In this document: positions 1 to 12,177 of the stretch, in pieces
Layout of the letters: every line of letters begins with the position of its first letter
How positions within the stretch are numbered: the first letter of the stretch is position 1
NCBI RefSeq assembly: GCF_024807845.1
Contig: NZ_JANUEQ010000003.1
Span: forward strand, 372,001-436,000
Direction of reading: 5' to 3'
Length of the DNA stretch: 64,000 nt
Source of the DNA: Klebsiella sp. BIGb0407
GTDB lineage: Bacteria > Pseudomonadota > Gammaproteobacteria > Enterobacterales > Enterobacteriaceae
Made by a program: the position numbers and the translations under genes
Notes under the pieces: model-generated
Databases searched by the model: none
What the model was told of the DNA's origin: nothing
The model's input: only the letters and a program-made list of their open reading frames with translations

Positions 1-510
1 GAGTAAGAAGAAAGGTTCTGACAACACTTCTTCACAATGTAAATCACTCGCCTCTCCGGGATCGATAACAATGGCCAGGTCAACCTCTCCCTGACGTACA
101 CTTTCCAGTACCCACTGCTGGGGCCTGTCATAAAGGATAAATTGAATTTCAGGATAGTTTTGTGCCGCCATCGCAATGGACTGTGGCATCAGATGGGCCG
201 AGATAGTCTGGCTGGCAGCGACGCGTACCGTACCACTCAGTTGATGGCCGATGCTACGTGCATCAAGCAATGTAGTATTCAGCTCTTCCAGCAACAGCTC
301 CAGTTTCGAAGCCAGTTGCTCACCCGCTGCCGTCAGAACCACTTCGCGTGTCGTTCTGTCGAGTAACTTCACGCTCAAGGTGGTTTCCAGATCTTTGACA
401 CTGTGGCTTACAGCCGACTGACTAAGCCCTATAGCCGCTCCCGCCTGACTAAAACTACCTTTGCGAGCAACAGCAACAAAAATGCGTAACTGACGTAGCG
501 AATAATTCAT
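1..510 (-). CDS. yfeR: LysR-family transcriptional regulator YfeR (partial, C-terminus off the left edge)
   Basis: This is the N-terminal 170 residues of a LysR-type regulator, reading off the left edge. It starts [11 protein letters not shown] and has the N-terminal winged helix-turn-helix (about residues 1-60, with [14 protein letters not shown] as recognition region), followed by the start of the substrate-binding domain ([15 protein letters not shown]). The match to E. coli YfeR is close throughout. It is divergent from yfeH with 89 bp between the starts, the same pairing as in E. coli, so it probably controls yfeH and itself. The effector is not visible here. Confidence 0.93.
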   Translation of the reverse strand, partial: MNYSLRQLRIFVAVARKGSFSQAGAAIGLSQSAVSHSVKDLETTLSVKLLDRTTREVVLTAAGEQLASKLELLLEELNTTLLDARSIGHQLSGTVRVAASQTISAHLMPQSIAMAAQNYPEIQFILYDRPQQWVLESVRQGEVDLAIVIDPGEASDLHCEEVLSEPFFLL

Positions 511-599
511 TTATAAAATTCATCAATCTATTAAATAAATCAATTTTATTTCTAAAACCAGAAAGAACACAATAGGCCTCTTTCGGCGGAGAACTGGTT

Positions 600-1594
600 A
601 TGCAATTGTTTCGTGTTTTAGATCCTTTTACACTCATCCTGGTTTTAACAGTCTTACTGGCTTCTTTTCTTCCAGCCGTAGGTGATGTCTATGTATTCTT
701 TGAGTGGCTGACTACCGCCGCAATTGCCCTGCTCTTTTTTATGCATGGCGCTAAGTTATCACGTGAAGCGATTATTGCGGGTGGGGGTCACTGGCGTTTA
801 CATTTATGGGTGATGTGCAGCACCTTTATTCTGTTTCCGGCATTAGGTGTGCTCTTAAACTGGTGGCAACCTTTTGCAGTTAGCCAGCATATTTATGACG
901 GTTTCCTCTATCTCTCAATTTTACCTGCGACAGTACAGTCAGCGATTGCCTTTACCTCTATCGCCGGGGGAAATGTCGCGGCAGCCGTCTGTTCCGCCTC
1001 TGCATCCAGCGTATTAGGTATTTTCCTGTCACCCGTTTTGGTGGGTATCGTGATGCAGGTACAAGGTGCGAGTGGTAGCTTCCATGATGTCGGCAGAATT
1101 ATGCTGCAACTGCTACTCCCCTTTGTCCTCGGGCATTTAATGCGTCCGTGGATTGGGAATTTTGTGGCAAAACACAAGAAGATGATTGGTAAAACCGATC
1201 AGACATCGATTCTGTTAGTCGTCTATACCGCTTTTAGTGAAGCAGTGTCGCACGGTATCTGGAATAAAGTCGGTATCAGCGCATTGCTGTATATTGTGCT
1301 GATAAGCCTGATACTGCTGGCTATCGTTATCGGGGTCAATATCGTTGCTGCCCGGAAACTGGGTTTCAACAAGGCTGATGAAATTACCATTGTCTTCTGT
1401 GGCTCGAAAAAGAGCCTCGCCAATGGTATCCCAATGGCTAACATACTGTTTCCGGCAGCGGCAGTCGGTATCATGGTGCTGCCGCTGATGATTTTCCATC
1501 AGATCCAGCTTATCGTATGCGCCATAATGGCCAAGCGCTACCACCGTCAGGCGCTTGCTGCTAAAGCCGCGGCTGAAGCAGCCGCCAGTCAGAA

Positions 1595-1598
<4 letters not shown>
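600..1598 (+). CDS. yfeH: Bile acid:sodium symporter (BASS) family membrane transporter YfeH
   Basis: This 332-residue inner-membrane protein has about nine or ten hydrophobic segments and belongs to the SBF/BASS-like YfeH (DUF4137-type) family. Family landmarks include AALLFFMHGAKLSRE near residue 50, LPATVQSAIAFTSIAGGN near 120 and FCGSKKSLANGIPMAN near 270. It resembles E. coli YfeH over its whole length. The substrate is not established; sodium-coupled organic anion uptake is inferred from the superfamily. It is divergent from the LysR gene yfeR, and its stop overlaps that of convergent ypeB by a few bases. Confidence 0.93.
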
Positions 1599-3839
<2,241 letters not shown>

Positions 3840-3847
3840 TCAAGGAT

Positions 3848-3872
3848 AAAAAACCCCCGACATGCGGGGGTT
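3848..3872 (-). terminator. Rho-independent terminator between zipA and ligA
   Basis: On the minus strand an 8 bp stem (AACCCCCG / CGGGGGTT) with a five-base loop is followed by a run of T. It lies about 70 bp after the zipA stop and 17 bp before the ligA ATG. It should terminate most zipA transcripts, so ligA would depend on read-through, or on a promoter initiating inside this short space or within zipA. Confidence 0.8.
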
Positions 3873-3941
3873 GATTGATTACAAATTGAATGAGGGAGGC
3901 ATTGCGTCCCTTGATTGTGATAAGAGCGTAACAACAACCTG

Positions 3942-4868
3942 TTAGTTGTTTGCGTCCATGACTTCACGAATACGGTCTTGATACTCCCGCATTTTCTGTG
4001 GCGTCATCATCCGGCGTCCGTCATCTAATACGACTCCACCCACTTCATCAGCAATATGCTGAGCTGACTGTAGCATCAGCTTAAAGTTTTGCTGCGGATC
4101 ACCATAAGAAGGGACCTGCATAAAGATGGTTACGCCCGGGGTCAAAAACTCGGTCATAAAATCAGGATCAAATGAGCCAGGTTTCACCATGTTCGCCAGA
4201 CTAAACAATACAGAACCACTGCCATCCGGACTCAAATGACGATGGAAAATATTCATTTCACCAAATTTAAAGCCCGCCTGCTGGATACTGGCTAACAACA
4301 GTTCGCCGTTCAGCATATTGCCCGGATGTGCAGCCACATTCATCACCACGACAGTTTCTTTCAAACGCGGTTTTTCGACTGGCACAGGTTCAGCAACAAC
4401 TACAGGTTCAGGTTCCGGCTGTACGACCACAACAGGTTCCGGCTCTGCAGCTCTGACGGGCTCAGGACGTGAAGCAACAGGTTCAGCGCGAGGAGCAACC
4501 GGTTCAGCATAGACCTTAGGTGCAGGCTCAACTGGCGGTGTTGCATGACGCGGCTGGGCCGATGCATAAGGGGGTTCATACTTATGCTGGGGCGATGGCT
4601 GTGAAGTCGCGCTCTGTTGTTCACGTGATGTCAGTTCAGATGCAGGGGCTGTACGGTGGACGCGTACTTCTCCAACACTGTCCTGCTCTTCATCTTCATC
4701 CTCGTCATCGTATTCGTCTTCATCTCGCTTAGACTTCATACGTTTCAGTGGACGATCGCGAAAAATAGACGAACGCTCCTTACGGCTGGTCCACAGTCCG
4801 TGAACCAACAATGCTATTATGGCTATCGCGCCAACAATGATTAATATCAGACGCAAATCCTGCATCAT
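3942..4868 (-). CDS. zipA: Cell division protein ZipA
   Basis: ZipA anchors FtsZ to the cytoplasmic membrane at the division septum. The 308-residue product starts [26 protein letters not shown], an N-out membrane segment. A basic/acidic charged stretch ([20 protein letters not shown]) follows, then a Pro/Glu/Val-rich linker (about 75-170) containing EPEPVVV-type repeats. The C-terminal FtsZ-binding domain (about 170-308, [19 protein letters not shown] to the end) is well conserved. The linker diverges from the P/Q-rich one of E. coli, as expected for a flexible spacer. I chose the MMQDL start over the upstream extension because it matches the family. Confidence 0.96.
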   Translation of the reverse strand: MMQDLRLILIIVGAIAIIALLVHGLWTSRKERSSIFRDRPLKRMKSKRDEDEYDDEDEDEEQDSVGEVRVHRTAPASELTSREQQSATSQPSPQHKYEPPYASAQPRHATPPVEPAPKVYAEPVAPRAEPVASRPEPVRAAEPEPVVVVQPEPEPVVVAEPVPVEKPRLKETVVVMNVAAHPGNMLNGELLLASIQQAGFKFGEMNIFHRHLSPDGSGSVLFSLANMVKPGSFDPDFMTEFLTPGVTIFMQVPSYGDPQQNFKLMLQSAQHIADEVGGVVLDDGRRMMTPQKMREYQDRIREVMDANN

Positions 4869-5096
4869 TATATTCTCTGTTGTTCTAACACCTTGCCTAC
4901 ATGGCAAACATTTATACACTAAGAGTATTTGCCCATCTGCACAAGTGCAAGTGTGAGCGCATTTTTCTCAACAGAAAGATAGATCCAGGACACTTTTCGT
5001 CTCTTTTTCGACCAAATCCCGATACATATCTTCTCTTGAGCTCGGTTATGATAGGCATGCCAGCCGATCTCATTGATAACGGAGTCTGTTTAAATC

Positions 5097-5858
5097 ATGG
5101 TATTACCTTCTGACAACCGCCAACGTAATGGCGTTCACTATTTTACACAAGGTTGCAAATTAGTGCTCGAACCGGGCATAAAACGCTTCGTCATTCTGCC
5201 GTTGCTGCTCAATATCCTGTTGATGGGAGGTGCATTCTGGTGGTTATTTACTCGCCTGAATGATTGGATCCCGGCCATTATGTCTTACGTCCCTGCATGG
5301 TTACAGTGGCTGAATTACTTAATCTGGCCGCTAGCAGTCATTTCCGTGCTTCTGGTGTTCAGTTACCTTTTCTCGACCATTGCTAACTGGATTGCTGCGC
5401 CATTCTGCGGGTTACTGGCAGAACAGCTGGAAGCACGCTTAACCGGAGCAACTCCGCCCGATACGGGTATCAGTGATGTGCTAAAAGATACCCCCAGAAT
5501 AATGAAACGCGAATGGCAGAAATTTCGCTGGTACCTGCCGCGTGCGCTGTTACTGCTGGTGTTATATTTTATTCCCGGAGTGGGTCAGACAGTAGCCCCG
5601 ATACTCTGGTTTTTGTTTAGCGCCTGGATGTTAGCGCTTCAATACTGTGATTATCCTTTTGATAACCATAAAGTTCCATTTAATGATATGCGCGCCGCAT
5701 TACGAACCAACAAAACAACTCAGCTGCAATTTGGCTCGCTGATAAATCTGTGTACCCTGGTACCCTTTGTGAACCTGTTTATCATGCCAGTTGCGGTTTG
5801 TGGGGCAACCGCTATGTGGGTGGATTGTTATCGTAACCAGCACGCCCAGTGGCGATAA
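5097..5858 (+). CDS. cysZ: Sulfate transporter CysZ
   Basis: CysZ is an inner-membrane sulfate permease that feeds assimilatory sulfate reduction. The product has 253 residues, the same as E. coli, with hydrophobic segments near 30-55, 75-100, 145-175 and 200-235. Conserved stretches include [33 protein letters not shown] and [20 protein letters not shown]. It is divergent from zipA and lies 169 bp before cysK in the same direction. It is expected to be part of the CysB regulon. Confidence 0.97.
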   Translation: MVLPSDNRQRNGVHYFTQGCKLVLEPGIKRFVILPLLLNILLMGGAFWWLFTRLNDWIPAIMSYVPAWLQWLNYLIWPLAVISVLLVFSYLFSTIANWIAAPFCGLLAEQLEARLTGATPPDTGISDVLKDTPRIMKREWQKFRWYLPRALLLLVLYFIPGVGQTVAPILWFLFSAWMLALQYCDYPFDNHKVPFNDMRAALRTNKTTQLQFGSLINLCTLVPFVNLFIMPVAVCGATAMWVDCYRNQHAQWR

Positions 5859-5961
5859 ATTTAGCGAACTCACGGCGACACTTGAAGTCTGGAGTGTCGT
5901 CTCTTATTCCCATTTTCGAGGCCTTATTTCTGTTACACATATAGATATGCTATTTCCTTAC

Positions 5962-5989
5962 TTCCGCATATTGTCTGAGCAGGTATGCT
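5962..5989 (+). promoter_or_regulatory. Probable cysK promoter
   Basis: TTCCGC and TATGCT hexamers with 16 bp between them sit about 40 bp before the cysK ATG. The block around TTGTCTGAGC-GGTATGCT resembles the CysB-activated E. coli cysK promoter as I remember it, and the AT-rich stretch just upstream (around 5935-5960) is where CysB would bind. The weak -35 fits an activator-dependent promoter. The start site is inferred. Confidence 0.45.
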
Positions 5990-6027
5990 GAACCGGTATC
6001 TCAAATTTCGACTATTAAGGATGAGTA

Positions 6028-6999
6028 ATGAGCAAAATTTATGAAGATAACTCCCTGACCATTGGTCATACACCTCTGGTCCGCTTGAACCGTATTGGCA
6101 ATGGACGCATTCTGGCAAAAGTGGAGTCCCGTAATCCAAGCTTTAGCGTTAAATGCCGTATTGGCGCAAATATGATTTGGGATGCCGAAAAACGTGGCGT
6201 GCTTAAACCGGGTGTAGAACTGGTCGAGCCGACCAGTGGAAATACCGGTATTGCTCTGGCTTATGTCGCCGCTGCACGTGGCTATAAGCTTACTCTGACT
6301 ATGCCTGAAACCATGAGTATTGAACGCCGTAAGCTGCTCAAAGCACTGGGCGCTAACCTGGTGTTAACTGAAGGCGCCAAAGGCATGAAAGGCGCGATTC
6401 AGAAAGCAGAAGAAATCGTTGCCAGCGATCCGGCAAAATATCTGCTGCTCCAGCAGTTCAGTAACCCTGCTAACCCAGAAATTCACGAAAAAACCACAGG
6501 CCCGGAAATCTGGGAAGATACCGATGGTGAAGTTGATGTATTTATTGCGGGTGTTGGCACCGGTGGCACGCTGACAGGTGTCAGCCGTTACATCAAGAAA
6601 ACCAAAGGTAAAGAGGCGCTGATTAGCGTCGCCGTAGAGCCAACAGACTCTCCGGTTATTGCTCAGGCACTGGCTGGCGAAGAAATTAAACCTGGCCCTC
6701 ATAAAATTCAGGGTATTGGTGCTGGTTTTATCCCAGGCAACCTTGACCTTAAGCTTATCGATAAAGTCGTTGCCATTAGCAACGACGAAGCTATTTCCAC
6801 TGCTCGTCGCCTGATGGAAGACGAAGGTATCCTGGCAGGCATTTCTTCCGGTGCAGCGGTAGCCGCAGCGCTCAAGCTCCAGGAAGACCCGGCTTTTTCT
6901 GAAAAGAATATCGTAGTGATTCTGCCATCCTCAGGAGAGCGCTATCTGAGCACAGCATTGTTCGCCGATCTTTTTACCGAAAAAGAGTTGCAACAATAA
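6028..6999 (+). CDS. cysK: Cysteine synthase A (O-acetylserine sulfhydrylase)
   Basis: This PLP enzyme makes L-cysteine from O-acetylserine and sulfide. It has 323 residues, as in E. coli, and is nearly identical to it. The PLP lysine is K42 in [11 protein letters not shown], the substrate loop is TSGNTG (near 69), and the glycine-rich phosphate loop is GVGTGGT (near 177). In enterobacteria the C-terminus of CysE docks into this active site. It is preceded by cysZ and followed by a strong terminator before the pts operon. Confidence 0.98.
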   Translation: MSKIYEDNSLTIGHTPLVRLNRIGNGRILAKVESRNPSFSVKCRIGANMIWDAEKRGVLKPGVELVEPTSGNTGIALAYVAAARGYKLTLTMPETMSIERRKLLKALGANLVLTEGAKGMKGAIQKAEEIVASDPAKYLLLQQFSNPANPEIHEKTTGPEIWEDTDGEVDVFIAGVGTGGTLTGVSRYIKKTKGKEALISVAVEPTDSPVIAQALAGEEIKPGPHKIQGIGAGFIPGNLDLKLIDKVVAISNDEAISTARRLMEDEGILAGISSGAAVAAALKLQEDPAFSEKNIVVILPSSGERYLSTALFADLFTEKELQQ

Positions 7000-7021
7000 T
7001 ATTACAATCCTAAAAGTGCCT

Positions 7022-7049
7022 AAAAAAGCACCCGTCAGGGTGCTTTTTT
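7022..7049 (+). terminator. Rho-independent terminator of cysK
   Basis: The stem AGCACCC / GGGTGCT has a short GTCA loop, an upstream A-run and a downstream T-run, 23 bp after the cysK stop. It separates cysK from the ptsHI-crr operon. Confidence 0.92.
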
Positions 7050-7365
7050 GTGGCTCACGTCAAACTTTTGCCCTATCTGGCATTGCGCCAATCTTTCAGG
7101 TCTGGTATTTAACGAGCAATTATTTTGAAGCGCGAAATTATTCGGTCTGCAATAGATAGCGGCTGAATCGATTTTACATGTTTGCAAAAGATCTGCTTTC
7201 AGCGGCATTATAACGTTTATCAATGCTGATTAGAAAGCATGCTGTTCATGGTTTCTATAAATACCCGATGTCGCATTTAATGCGTAAGAACTCTTTAGGC
7301 TAAAGTTTACTCTTAGAGCTAAACTTAAGTTCCATAACACTTAACCTATAAGTTGAGGAAAGCAA
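7050..7365 (+). promoter_or_regulatory. cysK-ptsH intergenic region; holds the pts operon promoters
   Basis: No gene is visible in these 316 bp. The distal third is AT-rich with several TAAA/TTTA-like hexamers, and the ptsH ribosome-binding site (TTGAGGAAAGC) is at the end. In E. coli this interval carries several ptsH promoters regulated by CRP and Mlc; I could not place individual sites with confidence. Confidence 0.4.
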
Positions 7366-7623
7366 ATGTTCCAGCAAGAAGTTACCATCACTGCACCAAA
7401 CGGTTTGCACACTCGCCCAGCTGCTCAGTTTGTTAAAGAAGCTAAAGGCTTCGCATCTGACATCTCTGTAACCTCCAACGGCAAAAGCGCAAGCGCTAAA
7501 AGCCTGTTCAAGTTACAAACTCTGGGTCTGACCCAAGGTACCGTTGTTACCATCTCTGCTGAAGGCGAAGATGAGCAAAAAGCGGTAGAGCATTTAGTAA
7601 AACTGATGGCTGAACTCGAGTAA
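7366..7623 (+). CDS. ptsH: Phosphocarrier protein HPr
   Basis: HPr is the 85-residue general PTS phosphocarrier that passes phosphate from enzyme I to the sugar-specific IIA domains, including Crr here and, in this window, the multiphosphoryl protein DhaM. The active site is H15 in [11 protein letters not shown]. Ser46 lies in the [13 protein letters not shown] region. It is the first gene of ptsH-ptsI-crr, 46 bp before ptsI. Confidence 0.99.
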   Translation: MFQQEVTITAPNGLHTRPAAQFVKEAKGFASDISVTSNGKSASAKSLFKLQTLGLTQGTVVTISAEGEDEQKAVEHLVKLMAELE

Positions 7624-7669
7624 GTTCCAGGTTCTTCTTTAAAACATCAGTCACAAGTAAGGTAGGGTT

Positions 7670-9397
7670 ATGATTTCAGGCATTTTAGCATCCCCCGGTA
7701 TCGCTTTCGGCAAAGCTCTTTTACTGAAAGAAGATGAAGTTGTCATCGATCGGAAGAAAATTTCTGCCGCTAACGTTGAACAGGAAGTTGAGCGTTTTTT
7801 GAGTGGTCGTGCGAAAGCATCCACTCAATTAGAGGCTATCAAGATTAAAGCCGGTGAAACGTTTGGTGAAGAAAAGGAAGCTATCTTCGAAGGCCACATA
7901 ATGTTGCTGGAAGACGAAGAGCTAGAGCAAGAAATCATAGCCCTGATTAAAGATAAGCTGGTCACCGCTGATGCGGCAGCCTATGAGATTATTGAAGGTC
8001 AGGCTGTTGCTCTGGAAGAGCTGGATGACGAATATCTCAAAGAGCGTGCAGCTGACGTTCGTGACATCGGTAAGCGCCTGCTACGCAATATTCTTGGCCT
8101 GACGATTATCGACTTAGGTTCTATTCAGGATGAAGTTATCCTGGTTGCTAAAGACTTAACACCGTCAGAAACAGCACAGTTAAATCTGGATAAAGTGCTT
8201 GGGTTTATCACCGATATCGGTGGTCGCACCTCCCATACGTCAATCATGGCTCGCTCTCTTGAGCTTCCAGCGATTGTCGGCACGGGTAGCGTCACCCAGC
8301 AAGTTAAGACCGGTGATTATCTGATTCTTGATGCGGTTAACAATGAAATTCACGTTAATCCGTCTGAAGAAACAATCCTCTCCCTGAAAGAAGCCCAGCA
8401 GCAATTAGCCAGCGAAAAAGCTGAACTTGCTAAGCTGAAGGACCTGCCTGCAATCACGCTGGATGGTCATCAGGTAGAAGTCTGCGCTAACATTGGTACC
8501 GTTCGTGATATCGAAGGTGCTGAGCGTAATGGTGCAGAAGGTGTCGGCCTGTACCGTACAGAATTCCTGTTTATGGACAGAGACTCACTGCCAACAGAAG
8601 AAGAACAGTTCAGCGCTTATAAGGCAGTTGCTGAGGCCTGTGGTTCTCAAGCAGTGATTATCCGTACTATGGACATTGGTGGCGATAAAGAGCTGCCATA
8701 TATGAATTTCCCGAAAGAAGAAAACCCGTTCCTCGGCTGGCGTGCTATCCGTATCGCGATGGACCGTAAAGAAATTTTACGCGATCAGGTACGTGCAATT
8801 CTTCGTGCATCTGCTTTCGGCAAATTACGTATTATGTTCCCGATGATTATTTCTGTTGAAGAAGTGCGTGCACTGAAAGCAGAAATTGAAATCATGAAGG
8901 CGCAACTTCGTGAAGAAGGTAAAGTCTTCGACGAAGAAATTGAAGTCGGTGTGATGGTAGAAACCCCTGCGGCTGCCGTTATTGCGCCTCATTTAGCCAA
9001 AGAAGTTGATTTCTTCAGTATTGGAACGAACGATTTAACACAATACACTCTCGCAGTTGACCGCGGTAATGATATGATTTCACATCTTTACCAGCCAATG
9101 TCACCGTCTGTACTGATACTTATTAAACAAGTTATTGATGCTTCTCATGCAGAAGGTAAATGGACTGGTATGTGTGGTGAGCTTGCGGGCGATGAACGTG
9201 CTACACTTCTGTTGTTGGGGATGGGTCTGGATGAGTTCAGTATGAGCGCCATTTCTATTCCGCAGATTAAAAAAATCATTCGCAATACAAACTTCAAAGA
9301 TGCGAAGGTGTTAGCAGAGCAAGCACTTGCTCAACCGACAACGGATGATTTGATGGCGTTGGTTAACAAGTTCATTGAAGAAAAAACCATCTGCTAA
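7670..9397 (+). CDS. ptsI: PTS enzyme I (phosphoenolpyruvate-protein phosphotransferase)
   Basis: Enzyme I takes phosphate from PEP on a histidine and passes it to HPr, starting every PTS chain in the cell. It has 575 residues, as in E. coli. The phosphorylated histidine (about H189) is in [13 protein letters not shown], the PEP-binding motif is [11 protein letters not shown] (about 290), and the C-terminal catalytic block is [21 protein letters not shown] (about 450) with the active-site Cys in [10 protein letters not shown]. It is the second gene of the operon, followed by crr after 33 bp. Confidence 0.99.
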   Translation: MISGILASPGIAFGKALLLKEDEVVIDRKKISAANVEQEVERFLSGRAKASTQLEAIKIKAGETFGEEKEAIFEGHIMLLEDEELEQEIIALIKDKLVTADAAAYEIIEGQAVALEELDDEYLKERAADVRDIGKRLLRNILGLTIIDLGSIQDEVILVAKDLTPSETAQLNLDKVLGFITDIGGRTSHTSIMARSLELPAIVGTGSVTQQVKTGDYLILDAVNNEIHVNPSEETILSLKEAQQQLASEKAELAKLKDLPAITLDGHQVEVCANIGTVRDIEGAERNGAEGVGLYRTEFLFMDRDSLPTEEEQFSAYKAVAEACGSQAVIIRTMDIGGDKELPYMNFPKEENPFLGWRAIRIAMDRKEILRDQVRAILRASAFGKLRIMFPMIISVEEVRALKAEIEIMKAQLREEGKVFDEEIEVGVMVETPAAAVIAPHLAKEVDFFSIGTNDLTQYTLAVDRGNDMISHLYQPMSPSVLILIKQVIDASHAEGKWTGMCGELAGDERATLLLLGMGLDEFSMSAISIPQIKKIIRNTNFKDAKVLAEQALAQPTTDDLMALVNKFIEEKTIC

Positions 9398-9430
9398 TAC
9401 AGAAAAATTACTGCTTAGGAGAGAAGGCTA

Positions 9431-9934
9431 ATGGGGTTATTTAGTAAACTTTTCGGTGACAAAGGCAATAACGATACCGGAACCATTGAGATCGTTGCTC
9501 CACTGTCTGGTGAAATCGTGAACATCGAAGATGTGCCAGATGTCGTGTTTGCAGAAAAAATTGTTGGTGATGGCATCGCTATTAAGCCATCTGGCAACAA
9601 AATGGTTGCTCCGGTTGACGGAACTATCGGTAAGATTTTCGAAACGAACCATGCTTTCTCTATCGAATCAGACAGCGGCATTGAGCTGTTTGTCCACTTC
9701 GGTATTGACACCGTTGAACTCAAAGGCGAAGGCTTTAAGCGTATCGCTGAAGAAGGCCAGCGTGTGAAGAAAGGTGATGTCGTTATCGAATTCGACTTGC
9801 AATTACTTGAAGATAAAGCCAAATCAACTTTGACTCCTGTTGTCATCTCTAATATGGATGAAATCAAAGAGTTAATTAAGCTGACTGGTAGCGTGACGGT
9901 AGGTGAAACTCCGGTTATTCGCATCAAAAAGTAA
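9431..9934 (+). CDS. crr: PTS glucose-specific enzyme IIA (IIAGlc)
   Basis: This 167-residue soluble PTS domain accepts phosphate from HPr. It donates it to glucose/trehalose/sucrose IICB proteins and regulates adenylate cyclase and inducer exclusion. The active-site pair is H74 (ETNHAFSIES) and H89 (FVHFGIDTVEL). Two residues shorter than E. coli Crr, with the difference in the N-terminal stretch after FSKLFG. A ribosome-binding site (GGAGAG) precedes it and a bidirectional terminator follows. Confidence 0.98.
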   Translation: MGLFSKLFGDKGNNDTGTIEIVAPLSGEIVNIEDVPDVVFAEKIVGDGIAIKPSGNKMVAPVDGTIGKIFETNHAFSIESDSGIELFVHFGIDTVELKGEGFKRIAEEGQRVKKGDVVIEFDLQLLEDKAKSTLTPVVISNMDEIKELIKLTGSVTVGETPVIRIKK

Positions 9935-9949
9935 CAAGCTTTAGTGATT

Positions 9950-9975
9950 AAAAAGGCACCTTTAAGGTGCCTTTT
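9950..9975. terminator. Bidirectional terminator between crr and pdxK
   Basis: The stem AAAGGCACC / GGTGCCTTT with a small TTTAA loop has A and T runs on either side, so it can end both the pts transcript and the convergent pdxK transcript, whose stop codon is only 4 bp away. Confidence 0.9.
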
Positions 9976-9978
9976 TCT

Positions 9979-10836
9979 TTATCTCTGTGGCGGAAGAACC
10001 AGTTCATCAAGTTTAAGGCTCTGAGTCCAGGATATCGCAGCGAAAACGCGCTCTGCGGCCTTTGCGGCGGCCTCGGAAATCGGCATTCCTTTCAGCACAT
10101 GGCTCATCAGTTCAGCACAGAATAAATCCCCCGTCCCTTTCAGACTCATGATGACTCTTTCATGGCTGATGATATCCACCGACTCGGCGGTCACCGTCAC
10201 CACCGAAATCATCTCTGAGGTGTCACCCGGTGCACTGGTGATAACCACCCACTTTAGCGTCTCTGAAAGCAGGCTTTTAGCCGCATCCACGGCCTGTTCC
10301 AGTGTTTCACAGGGCATATCCGTCAGAACGTTTAACTCAAACAGATTAGGCGTAATACCATGAGCCACGGGTAACAATGCTGAACGATAGGCATCTGGTA
10401 TCCCGGCTTTCACATAGATACCGCTGTCGGTATCACCGATAACCGGATCAACCATAATCACAACATTGGGATGCCGTTGCTGAATGTAGTGTAGCCATGT
10501 CGCCAGCAACGTAATTTGCTCAGCACTACCCATATAACCCGTCATAACGGCTTTGAGCTCTCGCAGCGCATCGCGTTCTTCCAGCGCCTGTAAGTAACCG
10601 TTAAACCAGTCTGCCGGGATCACCCCACCATAATAAGTATCATAGTGTGGTGTGTTACTGAACAGTACCGTTGGTACCGCCATCGCGCGCCAGCCATGCT
10701 GTTTTATCGCAGGCATGGCAATACTGTTCCCCACGCTGCCATAGATAACCTGGGACTGTACTGCGACGATATCAGCCTGCAATGCACGCTGCGTATTGTT
10801 AAACAGTATCGACTGAATGTCGTTATCCTGACTCAT
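9979..10836 (-). CDS. pdxK: Pyridoxine/pyridoxal/pyridoxamine kinase
   Basis: PdxK phosphorylates B6 vitamers with ATP for PLP salvage. The 285-residue product belongs to the ribokinase superfamily. It shows [21 protein letters not shown] at the N-terminus, the [15 protein letters not shown] motif near 135 and the C-terminal anion-hole signature [13 protein letters not shown] near 233 with the catalytic Asp. The C-terminal quarter is less conserved than the rest. It stands alone, facing the pts operon. E. coli has yfeKS between pdxK and cysM; here only repeat sequence is present. Confidence 0.95.
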   Translation of the reverse strand: MSQDNDIQSILFNNTQRALQADIVAVQSQVIYGSVGNSIAMPAIKQHGWRAMAVPTVLFSNTPHYDTYYGGVIPADWFNGYLQALEERDALRELKAVMTGYMGSAEQITLLATWLHYIQQRHPNVVIMVDPVIGDTDSGIYVKAGIPDAYRSALLPVAHGITPNLFELNVLTDMPCETLEQAVDAAKSLLSETLKWVVITSAPGDTSEMISVVTVTAESVDIISHERVIMSLKGTGDLFCAELMSHVLKGMPISEAAAKAAERVFAAISWTQSLKLDELVLPPQR

Positions 10837-10848
10837 ATTCCCTCACCT

Positions 10849-10973
10849 GGATATCCTGAATAATTCAAGTTGCCTGTAGGCACTGAGTTTCCTCAGACGA
10901 TAAGCATAGACAAACTATGTGATTCGGCTGAAGAAATAAAAAACACCCTGCCTGCTTGAAGAATGACGGGTAT
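10849..10973. repeat. Degenerate copy of the dispersed palindromic repeat (pdxK-cysM)
   Basis: This begins with GAATAATTCAAGTTGCC and ends with TGAAGAATGACGGGTAT, imperfect forms of the terminal inverted repeats of the family. The core contains GATAAGCATAGACAAACTATG, which is also present in altered form near 54625. It sits directly against a full-length copy. Confidence 0.65.
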
Positions 10974-11168
10974 ATACCCAAAATAATTCGAGTTACAGGA
11001 CAAAACGTTTACGTTTTGAACAACGCAAAGCGTTGGCCCGCCAGGGCGAGACTCATTTATGAGTCTCGTAACGCGGCAAGAGAACGAATCCCGATGAACT
11101 TACTAAAGTAAGTGATTCGGGTGAGTGAACGTAGCCAACGCACCTGTAACTTGAAGTATGACGGGTAT
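10974..11168. repeat. Full-length dispersed palindromic repeat (pdxK-cysM)
   Basis: This element of about 195 bp has terminal inverted repeats: ATACCCAAAATAATTCGAG at one end and CTTGAAGTATGACGGGTAT at the other. The core has internal inverted stretches (GTTTACGTTTTGAAC, GTTGGCCCGCCAGG, ACGAATCCCGATGAAC-TTAC). The same termini recur around 17092, 37004, 54700 and 57314. It fills the pdxK-cysM gap and holds no gene. It could act as a transcript hairpin or a non-autonomous mobile element. Confidence 0.8.
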
Positions 11169-11171
11169 AGA

Positions 11172-12083
11172 TTAAATCCCCGCACCCTGAACATAGCTTT
11201 CTTCACCAAACACGCCAGTAGATAAATAACGATCGCCGCGATCGCAAATAATGGCTACAACGACAGAGCCAGGCCTTGTACGTGCCACACGAAGTGCGCC
11301 AGCAACAGCCCCACCGGAACTGACTCCGCAAAAAATACCTTCCTCTGCTGCCAGACGGCGCATCGTTTGTTCCGCTTCAGTTTGTGACATATCAATCACT
11401 TCATCAACCAAGGCGGGCTGGTAAATTTTAGGTAACCACTCTTCAGGCCAGCGCCGAATACCGGGAATACTACTCCCTTCTTCAGGTTGCAGACCAACAA
11501 TCTTGACAGATTTATTCTGCTCACGCATAAAGCGCCCTACTCCGGTAATGGTACCGGTGGTTCCCATACTGGAAACAAAATGGGTAATACGCCCCTTGGT
11601 CTGCTGCCAGATTTCAGGCCCGGTAGTCCGGTAGTGCGCCAGAGGATTATCAGGATTATTAAATTGATCGAGAACCTTGCCTTCACCGCGATCGGCCATT
11701 TCCTGCGCCAGTTCACGGGCACCTTCCATTCCCTGTGCTTTAGTCACCAGAATCAGCTCTGCACCATACGCCTGCATCGCCGCTTTACGCTCCATGCTCA
11801 TATTATCGGGCATCAGCAGCTTCATTCGATAGCCTTTCAATGCCGCTATCATCGCCAGAGCAATGCCGGTATTACCGCTTGTCGACTCAATAAGAACGTC
11901 ACCCGGTTTAATTTCACCGCGTTTTTCAGCCTCAACAATCATTGACAGTGCAGCCCTGTCTTTGACTGAACCAGCCGGGTTATTCCCTTCCAGTTTGACC
12001 CAAATCTCGCTGCCATTATTAAGCCCGGTGCGTTGCAGACGTACCAAGGGTGTATTGCCAATTGTATTTTCTAAAGTGACCAC
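11172..12083 (-). CDS. cysM: Cysteine synthase B (thiosulfate-capable O-acetylserine sulfhydrylase)
   Basis: CysM makes cysteine from O-acetylserine and sulfide, and can use thiosulfate to make S-sulfocysteine, which fits its place after the thiosulfate importer genes. The PLP lysine is K41 in GNNPAGSVKDRA, the substrate loop is STSGNTG, and the glycine loop is SSMGTTGT. I chose the GTG start (M-V-T-L-E-N-T-I-G-N). It gives 303 residues as in E. coli and has AGGGAG five bases upstream; an in-frame ATG 33 bp earlier adds an unconserved tail. Confidence 0.95.
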   Translation of the reverse strand: MVTLENTIGNTPLVRLQRTGLNNGSEIWVKLEGNNPAGSVKDRAALSMIVEAEKRGEIKPGDVLIESTSGNTGIALAMIAALKGYRMKLLMPDNMSMERKAAMQAYGAELILVTKAQGMEGARELAQEMADRGEGKVLDQFNNPDNPLAHYRTTGPEIWQQTKGRITHFVSSMGTTGTITGVGRFMREQNKSVKIVGLQPEEGSSIPGIRRWPEEWLPKIYQPALVDEVIDMSQTEAEQTMRRLAAEEGIFCGVSSGGAVAGALRVARTRPGSVVVAIICDRGDRYLSTGVFGEESYVQGAGI

Positions 12084-12177
12084 TACTACTCCCTGATTAC
12101 ATGAAAAAGCGGCCACTCAGGCCGCTATTAGGTGTTATATATTATTTAAACTATCAGGCTGACTGCCTCAGGTCTAG

